Below are positions 1 to 8,104 of a stretch of DNA of 64,000 bases, one piece after another (the stretch's first letter is position 1; the number at the start of each line of letters is the position of its first letter). The stretch is taken from NCBI GenBank assembly GCA_029968055.1, contig JASCNX010000007.1, positions 220,379 to 284,378 on the forward strand, read 5' to 3'. The notes under the pieces are model-generated. The model did no database searches. It had not been told where the DNA came from and saw nothing but the letters and a program-made list of their open reading frames with translations. Position numbers and translations under genes: made by a program. The stretch comes from Xenophilus aerolatus. Lineage in GTDB: Bacteria > Pseudomonadota > Gammaproteobacteria > Burkholderiales > Burkholderiaceae_C.

Positions 1-669
1 CTGGGCCGGCTCGAAGGATTGCATGCGCCTGCTGCGCAGGCCCTTGCCGTCGCTGTGTTCGAAGAAGTAGTTGATCCCCCATTCCTGACACAAGCGCTCG
101 AAGAACGCGAAGTCCGTTTCGTTCAGCTGGGTCTGGTAGTCGCGGGCGGGGTACGTTTCGATGAGCCGCTTGGCTACCGGGAAGGAATAGTCGCGCAGCA
201 CTTCGTCGAGGATTTCGACGACCGTCTTGTTCTGGAATATCTTGCAGTCGGTCGTGAGGGTCGCCAGGTGCAACCAGGGGCGGACCACGAGCCTGTACTG
301 GATATGCCGGCCTTCTTCACCCCAAAGCTGCGCATCGGTGATCAGGCCATTGATTTCCCGCACGCCGGCACCAATGCGGTCGGTGCTGGCGCCGACCACG
401 CCGGGGACGAATTCGCCAGCGCCGTCCAGTTCGATGGTGACGCTGATCTCCCGGCCGATGAAGCCGTCCAGGTTGTAGTCGGCCGCGCCCGCAGCGTTGA
501 CGTTCAACGCGTCGGGCGTGCGCAGGTACACCACGTACTCGAACAGCCCGTTGAGCAATTCGCGGCCATCGATGCGCCAGATTTCCAGAGCCGGGGCGCC
601 CAGGTGCTGCGGGATCGCTTCACTCTGGACTTGAAGCGTACGAGCTCGCACGCCACGAAAAATGGACAT
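1..669 (-). CDS. vgrG: Type VI secretion tip protein VgrG (N-terminal part, cut by window edge)
   Basis: The 223 visible residues match the N-terminal gp27-like half of VgrG, the trimeric spike that caps the Hcp tube of the type VI secretion system. Telling segments are GREISVTIELDG near the N-terminus, DCKIFQNKTVVEILDEVL in the middle, and the family signature FLERLCQEWGINYFFEHSDG near the edge. The start at 669 is supported by a strong ribosome site, GGGAGG, seven bases upstream. The gp5-like needle domain and any C-terminal effector extension lie outside the window, so its cargo cannot be judged. No other type VI gene is visible to the right; it may be an orphan vgrG island or the end of a cluster. 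Confidence in the family is high. Confidence 0.93.
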   Translation of the reverse strand, partial: MSIFRGVRARTLQVQSEAIPQHLGAPALEIWRIDGRELLNGLFEYVVYLRTPDALNVNAAGAADYNLDGFIGREISVTIELDGAGEFVPGVVGASTDRIGAGVREINGLITDAQLWGEEGRHIQYRLVVRPWLHLATLTTDCKIFQNKTVVEILDEVLRDYSFPVAKRLIETYPARDYQTQLNETDFAFFERLCQEWGINYFFEHSDGKGLRSRRMQSFEPAQ

Positions 670-829
670 CGACAGGCCTCCCTACGGCTCGTTCTTGGAC
701 TCAGCGCCAACGATCCGCCGAAACCTGTGCGGCGGGTCGATGCCAAAGAATCGTAATGCAGTGACACGAGACCAACGGAAGGCCTTGTGCATTGCTGCAC
801 AGTCGCCTGAAAAATCGACGAGCGCGCGC

Positions 830-2263
830 TCAGAGCCCGTCGCGCACGCGGCAGAACACCTTCCAGAACGTGGCGTCCTGGGTGGTCGCGAAGTTGATGC
901 GCATCAGCGTGGTGGGCTGGCGGCGTGCATGGAAGAGCGAGCCCGGCGCGATGAGGTAGCCCTCGTCGAGCAGGCGCTGCGTGAGCGCATCGGTGTCGGC
1001 GCCGGTCTCGATCCAGCCGAACAGGCCCGCGGGCTCGGAGGCCAGCGTGCAGCCGTGCGCCAGCGCGAGCTTCACCGCCCGGCTGCGCGCGCCTTCGAGT
1101 CGCACGCGGATGCGCTCGACATGGCGCCGCAGCTGACCCTGGTCGATGCACCAGGCCAGCGCCCGCTCGAACAGGGCCGGCGTGGTCAGCGTGGCCAGCA
1201 ACTTGGTTTCGAGCAGGCGCTCCACCAGCGACGGCGAAGCGGCCAGGAAGCCGATGCGCCAGTTGGGCGCGAGGATCTTGGCGAAGCCGCTCACGTAGAT
1301 GGTGCGCTGCAGGCCGTCGAGCGTGGACAGCCGGGTCGCATGCTCGGGCGCGAGGTGGCTGTAGGTGTCGTCCTCGACGATGTGGAAATCGTGCTGGTTG
1401 GCCAGTTGCAGCACCCGGTGCGCGCCGGCCGGGCTGAGGCTGTAACCCGTGGGGTTGTGCAGCACGCTCACGCTGACGAAGAGTTTGGGCTGGTAGGCCT
1501 CGCAGTAGCGCTGCATCACGGCCAGGTCGGGGCCGTCGGCCAGGCGCGGCACGGGCAGCACGCGCATGCCCAGCGCCTCCAGCCGCGCGAACTCCACCGC
1601 CCAGCCGGGTTCCTCGACCATCACCGGGTCGCCCGCGCGCAGCAGCGTGCGGCTGACGATGTCGAGCGCGTGGGTGGCGCCGACCGTGGTGACGATCTGC
1701 GAGGGTGCCACCTCGAGCTGGATGCCGGCGAGCTTCTGCACGAGGCTGCTGCGCAGCCCCGCGTCGCCCGCCGGGTCGCCGTATTGGAGCGAGAACTCCT
1801 GCAGCGCCTTCACGCTGGTGACCTTGCGCACGGCAGTGGGCATGAAGGTGCTCTCCAGCCAGTCGGGCGGCAGCACGCCCATGCCGGGTTGCGGCTTGGC
1901 GCTCTGGCGGTGGAACATGCCGCGGATCAGCGTGCTCGCGTCGGCGGGCGCCCGCGCCAGCACGGTGGCGACGGGCTGCGCCGGCTCCGCGACGCTGCGC
2001 ACGGCCGCCGGCGCCCGCGCGGCGGGCGCCGCGGCATCGTTTCGTACATAGAAGCCGCGCTGGCGCCGCGCCTCGACCAGGCCCTGCGCCAGCAGTTGGT
2101 CGTAGGCGGCCACCACCGTGTGCGGGCTCACGCCCTGCTGGCGCGCACACTCGCGCACCGAGGGCAGGCGCGCACCAGGTGCCATCAGCCGGTTGCGGAT
2201 GCGTTCGGCAAAGCGCTCGGCCAGCTGGTCGGTCAGGGTCTGGGCGGAGGTGCGGGTGAGCAT
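830..2263 (-). CDS. MocR-family (GntR-type HTH + aminotransferase domain) transcriptional regulator
   Basis: The 477-residue protein has an N-terminal winged helix (about 10-75, with LPSVRECARQQGVSPHTV) joined by an Ala/Pro-rich linker to a fold-type-I aminotransferase domain. The pyridoxal phosphate lysine is K329 in VSGFAKILAPNWRIG; HNPTG (269-273) and EDDTYSHL (297-304) are also present. MocR proteins sense PLP or a PLP adduct and control neighbouring genes. A longer reading frame extends upstream, but the start at 2263 places the helix-turn-helix where the family has it. It is divergent from an eleven-gene run beginning 91 bp away, and the gap carries a clear inverted repeat, so it is the likely regulator of that run. 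The ligand is unknown. Confidence 0.9.
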   Translation of the reverse strand: MLTRTSAQTLTDQLAERFAERIRNRLMAPGARLPSVRECARQQGVSPHTVVAAYDQLLAQGLVEARRQRGFYVRNDAAAPAARAPAAVRSVAEPAQPVATVLARAPADASTLIRGMFHRQSAKPQPGMGVLPPDWLESTFMPTAVRKVTSVKALQEFSLQYGDPAGDAGLRSSLVQKLAGIQLEVAPSQIVTTVGATHALDIVSRTLLRAGDPVMVEEPGWAVEFARLEALGMRVLPVPRLADGPDLAVMQRYCEAYQPKLFVSVSVLHNPTGYSLSPAGAHRVLQLANQHDFHIVEDDTYSHLAPEHATRLSTLDGLQRTIYVSGFAKILAPNWRIGFLAASPSLVERLLETKLLATLTTPALFERALAWCIDQGQLRRHVERIRVRLEGARSRAVKLALAHGCTLASEPAGLFGWIETGADTDALTQRLLDEGYLIAPGSLFHARRQPTTLMRINFATTQDATFWKVFCRVRDGL

Positions 2264-2281
2264 GTGTGTCGGTGCCCCGGG

Positions 2282-2325
2282 CAGTACAGATGGGGTGCCA
2301 TGTCCGATCATCTGTACTGGTACTG
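2282..2325. promoter_or_regulatory. Probable MocR operator: 11-bp inverted repeat plus an extra half-site
   Basis: CAGTACAGATG (2282-2292) and CATCTGTACTG (2309-2319) are perfect inverted copies. The hexamer GTACTG at 2314-2319 is repeated immediately at 2320-2325, giving three related half-sites. The block lies in the 91-bp divergent gap between the MocR gene and the first exporter. Mixed direct and inverted half-sites are common for MocR regulators. Binding is inferred, not shown. Confidence 0.6.
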
Positions 2326-2354
2326 TAATGGTCTCGAGTTTAGAGTCTGTCTCC

Positions 2355-2954
2355 ATGAACTGGCAAGAATTCACCGCGCTGCTGGTGCTGGCCACCGCGA
2401 TGAGTTTTTCGCCGGGGCCCAACACCACGCTGTCCACCGCACTGGCCGCCAACGGCGGCCTGAAGCGCGCCATGCGCTTCGTGGTGGCGGTGCCGGTGGG
2501 CTGGAGCGCCCTGCTGCTGCTGTGTGCGGGCGGTGTCGGCGCGCTGGTCGCGGCCGCGCCCACGGTGCGCGTGGCGATCAAGGCACTGGGCATCGCCTAC
2601 CTGCTGTGGCTGGCCTTCAGGCTGGCGCGAAGCGGCCAGCTCGGCCAGGCTGACGCCGGCCGGATGCAGGTGGGCTTCTGGCAGGGCGTGGGCCTGCAGT
2701 TCGTCAACATCAAGGCGTGGCTGCTGGCACTCACGCTGGTCGCGGGCTGGGTCGCGGGCCAGGCCGAGCCGGCGCAGCGCGTGGCGGTGCTGACGGCGGT
2801 GATGCTGGTCTTCGCCTTCGCGAGCAACCTCGCGTACGCCGCAATGGGTGCGCTGCTGCGGGCCTGGCTGGCGCAGGGCCGGCGCCTGCTTTGGTTCAAC
2901 CGCTGCATGGCGGCGGTGCTGGTGCTGACGGCGGCCTGGATGGTGAAGGCATGA
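2355..2954 (+). CDS. LysE/RhtB-family amino-acid exporter (copy 1)
   Basis: The 199-residue protein is a typical small LysE-superfamily exporter with about six hydrophobic helices. It has the family signature SFSPGPNTTL near residue 17 and the mid-protein segment GVGLQFVNIKAWL, which replaces the usual GF.NxLNPKA. It would sit in the inner membrane and expel an amino acid or derivative by proton exchange. It is the first gene of the run facing the MocR regulator. Its stop overlaps the next start (ATGA), implying translational coupling. The substrate cannot be read from sequence. It is one of three LysE paralogues in this cluster (others at 5940 and 9758). Confidence 0.9.
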   Translation: MNWQEFTALLVLATAMSFSPGPNTTLSTALAANGGLKRAMRFVVAVPVGWSALLLLCAGGVGALVAAAPTVRVAIKALGIAYLLWLAFRLARSGQLGQADAGRMQVGFWQGVGLQFVNIKAWLLALTLVAGWVAGQAEPAQRVAVLTAVMLVFAFASNLAYAAMGALLRAWLAQGRRLLWFNRCMAAVLVLTAAWMVKA

Positions 2955-3913
2955 GTGCACCGGCCGATGCCCACCCCACGCGGCGCGAGACCTGGGGCCT
3001 GTGGCTCGGCGTGCTGGGTGTCGCGATCTTCGCCGTCACGCTGCCGATGACGCGGCTGGCCACCGGCACGGCCGACGCGCCGCAGCTCTCGCCCTGGTTC
3101 GTGACGCTGGGCCGCGCGGCGCTGGCCGGCGGGCTGTCGGCCGCCTTCCTGCTCGCCACGCGCTCGCCGCTGCCCCGGCGCCACCAGTGGAAGCCGCTGG
3201 GCATGGCGGTGCTGGGCAACGTCATCGGCTACCCGCTGCTGCTGGCCTATGCGCTGCGCGTCGTCACGGCCAGCCACGCGGCGGTCATCACGGCGCTGCT
3301 GCCCCTCGTCACGGCCATGGTCGCCGCCTGGGTGCTGCACCAGCGCGCACGGCTGGGCTTCTGGGTCTGCGCGGTGCTGGGAAGCGCGCTGGTGGTGGCG
3401 TTCTCGCTGCTGCGCGCCGGCCAGCAGGGCCACGGCTTCGGCTTCGAGTGGGCCGACCTGCTGCTGGTGGGCGCCGTCATCGCCGCGTCCTTCGGCTACA
3501 TCTACGGCGCGCAGGTCACGCCGGCGCTGGGCGCCGAGCGCGTGATCTGCTGGGTCTGCGTGATGGCGCTGCCGCTCACCCTGCCGGCCACGCTGCTGCT
3601 GTGGCCCGCGCAGCCGGTCGCCACCTCGGCGTGGGTCGGCTTCGTCTACCTCGGCGTGTTCTCGATGTGGATGGGCTTCTTCGCCTGGTACCGCGGGCTG
3701 GCGATGGGCGGCGCGCTGCGCGTGAGCCAGACGCAGCTGCTGCAACCCTTCCTCTCGATCCTCGCCGCCATTCCGCTGCTGGGTGAACCGCTCGACCCGG
3801 TCACCCTCGGCTTCGCCGCCGCCGTGGTCGCCACGGTGGTGGTGGGCAAGCGACTCTCCCAACCCCCGACTTCACCGCCCACGGCGGCACATCCCAGGAG
3901 CACGACGACATGA
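2951..3913 (+). CDS. DMT-superfamily (EamA) transporter
   Basis: This 320-residue membrane protein has about ten hydrophobic helices in two EamA repeats, with segments such as SHAAVITALLPLVTAM in the first half and GALRVSQTQLLQPFLSILAA in the second. These proteins usually export amino acids, cofactors or other small metabolites from the inner membrane. It overlaps the preceding LysE gene and the following aminotransferase gene by four bases at each side (ATGA), so the three are almost surely co-translated. The C-terminal tail after about residue 300 is polar and Pro/Thr rich. Substrate is unknown. Confidence 0.88.
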   Translation: MSAPADAHPTRRETWGLWLGVLGVAIFAVTLPMTRLATGTADAPQLSPWFVTLGRAALAGGLSAAFLLATRSPLPRRHQWKPLGMAVLGNVIGYPLLLAYALRVVTASHAAVITALLPLVTAMVAAWVLHQRARLGFWVCAVLGSALVVAFSLLRAGQQGHGFGFEWADLLLVGAVIAASFGYIYGAQVTPALGAERVICWVCVMALPLTLPATLLLWPAQPVATSAWVGFVYLGVFSMWMGFFAWYRGLAMGGALRVSQTQLLQPFLSILAAIPLLGEPLDPVTLGFAAAVVATVVVGKRLSQPPTSPPTAAHPRSTTT

Positions 3914-5121
3914 AGTGGACCCTTGCCGCACGCGCGGAAAAAATGAACCCCTCGGCGATCCGCGAGATCCTCAAGGTCACCGAGCGGCCGAACGTCATCA
4001 GCCTGGCCGGCGGCCTGCCTTCGCCGAAGACCTTCCCGGTGAGCGCCTTCGCGCAGGCCTGCGCCGAGGTGCTGGCCAACGACGGCCAGGCTGCGCTGCA
4101 GTACGCCGCCAGCGAAGGCTACGCGCCGCTGCGCCGCGCGGTGGCCGACATGCTGCCCTGGGACGTCAACCCCGACCAGGTGCTGATCACCACCGGCTCG
4201 CAGCAGGGCCTGGACCTGATCGCCAAGGTGCTGCTCGACCCGGGCAGCAAGGTGCTGGTGGAAACGCCGACCTACCTCGGCGCGCTGCAGGCCTTCGGCC
4301 CCATGGAGCCGCTCGCCGTGAGCGTGGCCAGCGACAGCGAAGGCGTGCTGCCCGAGGACCTGGCGGCCAAATCGAAGGACGGGCGCTTCGTCTACCTGCT
4401 GCCCAACTTCCAGAACCCCACCGGCCGCACCATGAGCGAGGCGCGGCGCGCCGCCGTGAGCGCCGCCGCGCAGGCCGCCGGCCTGCCGATCGTCGAAGAC
4501 AACCCCTACGGCGACCTGTGGTTCGACGAGGCGCCGCCGCTGCCGCTCACGGCGCGCAACCCCGAAGGCTGCATCTACCTGGGCTCCTTCTCGAAGATCC
4601 TCGCGCCCGGCCTGCGCCTGGGCTTCCTGGTCGCGCCCAAGGCCATCTACCCCAAGCTGCTGCAGGCCAAGCAGGCGGTGGACCTGCACACGCCGATCTT
4701 CACGCAGCGCATGGTGTCGGCGGTGATGAAGGACGGCTTCCTCGACCGCCACGTGCCCACCATCCGCGCGCTGTACAAGCAGCAGCGCGACGCCATGGTG
4801 AATGCCCTGCAGCGCGACATGAAGGGGTTGGACGTGGAGTTCAACGTGCCCAAGGGCGGCATGTTCCTGTGGCTGCGCATGCCCGAAGGCATCGACAGCA
4901 CGCCGCTGCTGGCGCAGGCCGTGGAGCGCAACGTGGCCTTCGTGCCCGGCGCGCCCTTCTACGCCGGCGAGCCCGACACGCGCACGCTGCGCCTGTCTTT
5001 CGTGACCGCGACCGTGGAGCAGATCGACACCGCGGTCGGCGCCCTGGCCGCGACGGTGCGCGAGGCGCTGGCGCACCGCATGGCGGGGCAGATCACGCAG
5101 CAGCTCGCAGCGGCCGCCTGA
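3910..5121 (+). CDS. PLP-dependent aminotransferase (class I/II, LysN/2-aminoadipate type)
   Basis: The 403-residue protein is a fold-type-I aminotransferase without the HTH domain. The Schiff-base lysine is K229 in GSFSKILAPGLRLGF. NPTG (169-172) and EDNPYGDL (196-203) fit the cofactor site, and the N-terminal SLAGGLPSPKTFP is typical of the 2-aminoadipate/aromatic aminotransferase branch, the same branch from which MocR domains derive. The start overlaps the EamA transporter stop by four bases. In this setting it may transaminate the compound handled by the exporters. The exact amino donor is not predictable from sequence. A 190-bp gap with a repeat element follows it, the only large gap in the run. 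Confidence 0.88.
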   Translation: MKWTLAARAEKMNPSAIREILKVTERPNVISLAGGLPSPKTFPVSAFAQACAEVLANDGQAALQYAASEGYAPLRRAVADMLPWDVNPDQVLITTGSQQGLDLIAKVLLDPGSKVLVETPTYLGALQAFGPMEPLAVSVASDSEGVLPEDLAAKSKDGRFVYLLPNFQNPTGRTMSEARRAAVSAAAQAAGLPIVEDNPYGDLWFDEAPPLPLTARNPEGCIYLGSFSKILAPGLRLGFLVAPKAIYPKLLQAKQAVDLHTPIFTQRMVSAVMKDGFLDRHVPTIRALYKQQRDAMVNALQRDMKGLDVEFNVPKGGMFLWLRMPEGIDSTPLLAQAVERNVAFVPGAPFYAGEPDTRTLRLSFVTATVEQIDTAVGALAATVREALAHRMAGQITQQLAAAA

Positions 5122-5203
5122 CGGGACCCGCTTTCCAGCGAGATCGGCCGCCAGCGCCCACCGGATGGCCGCAGGCAGCCATGCTTTTTGCGTCAACGCC
5201 CAC

Positions 5204-5264
5204 CCGTTCGGCCTGAGCCTGTCGAAGGCCTGCTCCCCGGCTTCGACAAGCTCGGCCCGAACGG
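5204..5264. repeat. REP-like intergenic palindrome
   Basis: Two arms, CCGTTCGGCCTGAGCCTGTC onward (5204-5230) and GGCTTCGACAAGCTCGGCCC onward (5239-5264), form a long imperfect inverted repeat around an 8-base loop. The core CTTCGACAAGCTC with CCCGAACGG flanks resembles a short palindromic element scattered in many high-GC proteobacterial genomes. It sits in the only long gap of the MocR-controlled run and could stop, pause or stabilise the transcript. No T-tract follows, so it is not a classical terminator. Confidence 0.65.
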
Positions 5265-5292
5265 CGGGGCGCGCATCCCACCCTCACACACC

Positions 5293-5319
5293 ATGCACAC
5301 CATGCACACCATGCACACC
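5293..5319 (+). repeat. Three tandem in-frame ATGCACACC units at the DJ-1 gene start
   Basis: The nonamer ATGCACACC occurs three times head to tail at 5293, 5302 and 5311, each giving an in-frame ATG for the following gene. The tract therefore encodes MHTMHTMHT. Because each unit is nine bases, gain or loss of a unit keeps the frame and only moves the start. No strong ribosome site singles out one ATG. Confidence 0.8.
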
Positions 5320-5928
5320 GCCATCCTCACCTTCGACGGCTTCAACGAACTCGATTCGCTGATCGCGTTCGGCGTGCTCAACCGCATCAAGCGCCCCGGC
5401 TGGCGTGTGACGCTCGCGGCGCCCACGCCGCGCGTGACCTCGATGAACGGCGTCACGCTCGAAGCCACGGCCTCGCTGGAAGAGGCCGCGACGGCCGACG
5501 CGGTGCTGGTGGGCAGCGGCATCCGCACGCGCGAGATCGTGGCCGATGCGGCGCTGATGGCGCGCCTTAAGCTCGACCCCTCTCGTCAGCTGATCGGTGC
5601 GCAATGCAGCGGCACGCTGGTGCTCGCCAGGCTGGGCCTGCTGGGCGCGGTGCCCGCCTGCACCGACCTCACGACCCGGCCCTGGGTCCAGGAGGCCGGC
5701 GTGCGCGTGCTCGACCAGCCCTTCTTCGCCGAAGGCAACGTGGCGACCGCCGGCGGCTGCCTGGCCTCGCCCTACCTCGCGGCCTGGCTCATCGCGCGCA
5801 GCGAAGGCGTCGAGGCCGCGACATCGGCGCTGCACTACGTCGCGCCCGTGGGCGAGAAGGACAGCTACGTCGCCCGGGCGCTGGCCGCCGTCACGCCCTA
5901 CCTGACGGCCACGGCGGCAATCGGCTGA
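5311..5928 (+). CDS. DJ-1/PfpI-family protein
   Basis: The 205-residue protein has the DJ-1/PfpI fold. It starts with the typical first strand AILTFDGFNELDS and has the nucleophile elbow at C99 in GAQCSGTLVLARLGLL. Members act as deglycases, isonitrile hydratases, regulators or amidases. This one lacks the AraC-type DNA-binding domain of the regulator branch, so it is an enzyme or redox protein in the cytoplasm. I chose the third of three tandem ATG codons because the conserved strand begins directly after it; 5293 and 5302 are equally open. Upstream lies the REP-like palindrome and downstream, 11 bases on, the second LysE exporter. Confidence 0.82.
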   Translation: MHTAILTFDGFNELDSLIAFGVLNRIKRPGWRVTLAAPTPRVTSMNGVTLEATASLEEAATADAVLVGSGIRTREIVADAALMARLKLDPSRQLIGAQCSGTLVLARLGLLGAVPACTDLTTRPWVQEAGVRVLDQPFFAEGNVATAGGCLASPYLAAWLIARSEGVEAATSALHYVAPVGEKDSYVARALAAVTPYLTATAAIG

Positions 5929-5939
5929 GGCACGACGCC

Positions 5940-6578
5940 ATGGTCACGCTCCCCACCCTCGGACTCTTCGTGCTCGCGGCGCTCGCGCTGATGGCGTCAC
6001 CGGGCCCCAACATGGCCTTCGTGCTGGCGCAGGGTGCGGCGCACGGCCCGCGCGGCGCCTTCGCGGGCGCCATCGGCATCGCGCTGGCGGACTTCGCGCT
6101 CGCGCTGGCGGCCGCCAGCGGCGTCGCGGCACTGATGGCGGCCTGGGCGCCGGCCTTCGACCTGCTGCGCTGGGCCGGCGCGGCGTACCTCGTGTGGCTG
6201 GGCGTGCAGGCGCTGCGCCCGGGCACGAGCGGCGCGCGTGCGGCCGGCGGACCGGCCACGGGCCTCGCGCGGGTGGCGCGCATGGGCTTCGTCAACACGC
6301 TGATGAACCCGAAGGCGCTGGTCTTCTTCGTCGTCTTCCTGCCGCAGTTCGTGCACCCGGCGCAGGGTTCGGTGAGCGCGCAGATGGTGCAGCTGGGCGC
6401 GGTGATGTCGCTCGTGTCGCTGCTGTTCAACACCGCGCTGGGCAGCGTCGCGGGCGTCGTCGCACGGCGCGTGGCGGCCAGCGAGCGCGGCGCGCGCCTG
6501 CGCCAGCGGCTGCTCGCGGGCGTGATGTTCGGCCTGGCGCTGCGGCTGCTCGTCATGGCACGGCCGGCCGCGGCATGA
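5940..6578 (+). CDS. LysE/RhtB-family amino-acid exporter (copy 2)
   Basis: The 212-residue membrane protein carries both hallmark segments of the family, ALMASPGPNMAFVLAQG near residue 20 and GFVNTLMNPKALVFFVVFLP in the middle, and closes with a hydrophobic C-terminal helix. The canonical NPKA motif is intact, unlike copy 1. It is an inner-membrane amino-acid efflux carrier. It follows the DJ-1 gene by 11 bases and precedes a PhzF gene by 25 bases, consistent with one transcript. The sequence differs clearly from copies 1 and 3, so these are old paralogues rather than recent duplicates. Confidence 0.9.
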   Translation: MVTLPTLGLFVLAALALMASPGPNMAFVLAQGAAHGPRGAFAGAIGIALADFALALAAASGVAALMAAWAPAFDLLRWAGAAYLVWLGVQALRPGTSGARAAGGPATGLARVARMGFVNTLMNPKALVFFVVFLPQFVHPAQGSVSAQMVQLGAVMSLVSLLFNTALGSVAGVVARRVAASERGARLRQRLLAGVMFGLALRLLVMARPAAA

Positions 6579-6603
6579 ACTCCCGTTGCCTTTTGCCGAC
6601 ACC

Positions 6604-7440
6604 ATGAACGTCCAGCACATCGCCGCCTTCTCCGACGGCACCCGCGGCGGCAACCCCGCCGGCGTGGTGATCGGCGAGCACCTGCCGCCCGACGCACGGA
6701 TGCAGCAGCTCGCCACCGAGCTGGGCTATTCAGAAAGCGTGTTCGCCGCCCCGCAGCCCGGCGGCGGCTGGCGCGTGCGCTATTTCTCGCCCGCGGCCGA
6801 GGTGCCTTTCTGCGGCCACGCGACCATCGCGCTCGGCGCCGCGCTGGCGCAGGCGCAGGGCGACGGCGTGTTCGAGCTCGCGATCAAGCACGCACGCATC
6901 ACGGTCGAGGGCCGGCGCGAAGGCGCCCTGGTCAACGCCGCGCTGCAATCGCCGCCCACGCGCAGCGAGCCGCTCGCACCGGCGCTGCGGGCCGAGGCGC
7001 TCGCGCTCTTCGGCCTGGCCGAGGACGAGCTCGACCCGCGCCTGCCGCCGGCCCTCGCGCACGGCGGGGCCGACCACATCGTGCTGGCCTTGCGCACCCG
7101 CGCCGCGCTGGCTGCGATGCGCTACGACTTCGAGGCCGGCCGCGCGCTGATGCAGCGGCTGGGCCTTGCCACCGTCGCGCTCGTCCACGCCGAGAGCCCG
7201 CAACGCTTCCATGCCCGCAACCCCTTCGCCGGCGGCGGCGTGTACGAAGACCCGGCCACGGGGGCGGCCGCCGCCGCGCTGGGCGGCTACGTGCGCGACC
7301 TCGGCTGGCCGCACGGCGGCGGCATCGACATCGTGCAGGGCGAGGACATGGGCACCGTCTGCCGACTGCACGTCGACATCCCGCCGGCGCCGGGGTCGTC
7401 CGTGCGCGTCGGCGGCACCGCGCGCATGATCGGCGTCTGA
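6604..7440 (+). CDS. PhzF-family isomerase/epimerase-like protein (copy 1)
   Basis: The 278-residue protein has the two-lobed PhzF fold (related to diaminopimelate epimerase). The family glutamate is E44 in LGYSESVF, and the motif PFCGHATIALGAAL (near residue 65) and EDPATGAAAAALGGYV (near 215) are present. In phenazine makers PhzF isomerises a dihydro-hydroxyanthranilate. Most genomic homologues, including this one with no other phz genes nearby, have unknown substrates. It lies between an exporter and a glutathione transferase in the MocR-facing run. A second, divergent PhzF is three genes away at 8101. Confidence 0.87.
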   Translation: MNVQHIAAFSDGTRGGNPAGVVIGEHLPPDARMQQLATELGYSESVFAAPQPGGGWRVRYFSPAAEVPFCGHATIALGAALAQAQGDGVFELAIKHARITVEGRREGALVNAALQSPPTRSEPLAPALRAEALALFGLAEDELDPRLPPALAHGGADHIVLALRTRAALAAMRYDFEAGRALMQRLGLATVALVHAESPQRFHARNPFAGGGVYEDPATGAAAAALGGYVRDLGWPHGGGIDIVQGEDMGTVCRLHVDIPPAPGSSVRVGGTARMIGV

Positions 7441-7462
7441 CTCGATTCAAGGAACACGCGAC

Positions 7463-8104
7463 ATGCTGAACATCTGGGGCCGCATCAGCTCGATCAACGT
7501 GCGCAAGGTGGTGTGGTGCGCGCAGGAGCTCGGGCTCGACTTCCAGCGCACCGAGGCCGGCGGCAAATTCGGCATCGTCCAGTCCGACGAGTACCGGGCC
7601 ATGAACCCGAACGCGATGGTGCCGACCATCGACGACGGCGAGGGCGACGCCCGCGTGGTGCTGTGGGAATCGAACGTGATCGTGCGCTACCTTTGCGCCA
7701 AACACTGGACCTACCAGATGTACCCCGAGCAGTTGCCCGAACGCTTCGACGCCGAGCGCTGGATGGACTGGCAGCAGACCACGCTCAACCGCGCCAGCGG
7801 CGGCGCCTTCGTGCAACTGGTGCGCGTGGCACCGGAGCAGCGCGATGCCGCCGTGATCGACGAATCGGTGCGCGCCACCGAGCCCCTCTTCGCGCTGCTC
7901 GATGCACACCTGGCCACGCGCAGCTTCATGACCGGCGAGCGCTTCACCATGGCGGACATCCCGATCGGCTGCGAGGTGCACCGCTGGTTCGGCCTGCCCG
8001 TGGCCGACTACCGGCGCCCGAGCTGGCCCAACCTCGAGCGCTGGTTCGCGCAGATGCTGCAACGCCCCGGCGCGCGCGGCGTGCTCGACCTGGGGCTTGA
8101 ATGA
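7463..8104 (+). CDS. Glutathione S-transferase family protein
   Basis: The 213-residue protein has an N-terminal thioredoxin-like domain, shown by WGRISSINVRKVVWCAQELG and NPNAMVPTIDDG followed by LWESNVIVRYL, and an all-helical C-terminal domain. This is the layout of bacterial cytosolic glutathione transferases, which conjugate glutathione to electrophiles or reduce substrates. The serine at SSIN is a likely activating residue. The gene follows the first PhzF by 22 bases and overlaps the second PhzF by four bases (ATGA). In context it may protect against a reactive intermediate made or handled by the cluster; that is inference. Confidence 0.88.
   Translation: MLNIWGRISSINVRKVVWCAQELGLDFQRTEAGGKFGIVQSDEYRAMNPNAMVPTIDDGEGDARVVLWESNVIVRYLCAKHWTYQMYPEQLPERFDAERWMDWQQTTLNRASGGAFVQLVRVAPEQRDAAVIDESVRATEPLFALLDAHLATRSFMTGERFTMADIPIGCEVHRWFGLPVADYRRPSWPNLERWFAQMLQRPGARGVLDLGLE

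Noticed and set aside
19..756. Open plus-strand frame opposite vgrG
   Set aside because: It is antisense to a clear VgrG coding region and has no motif, ribosome site or fold; high GC leaves long open frames on the wrong strand.
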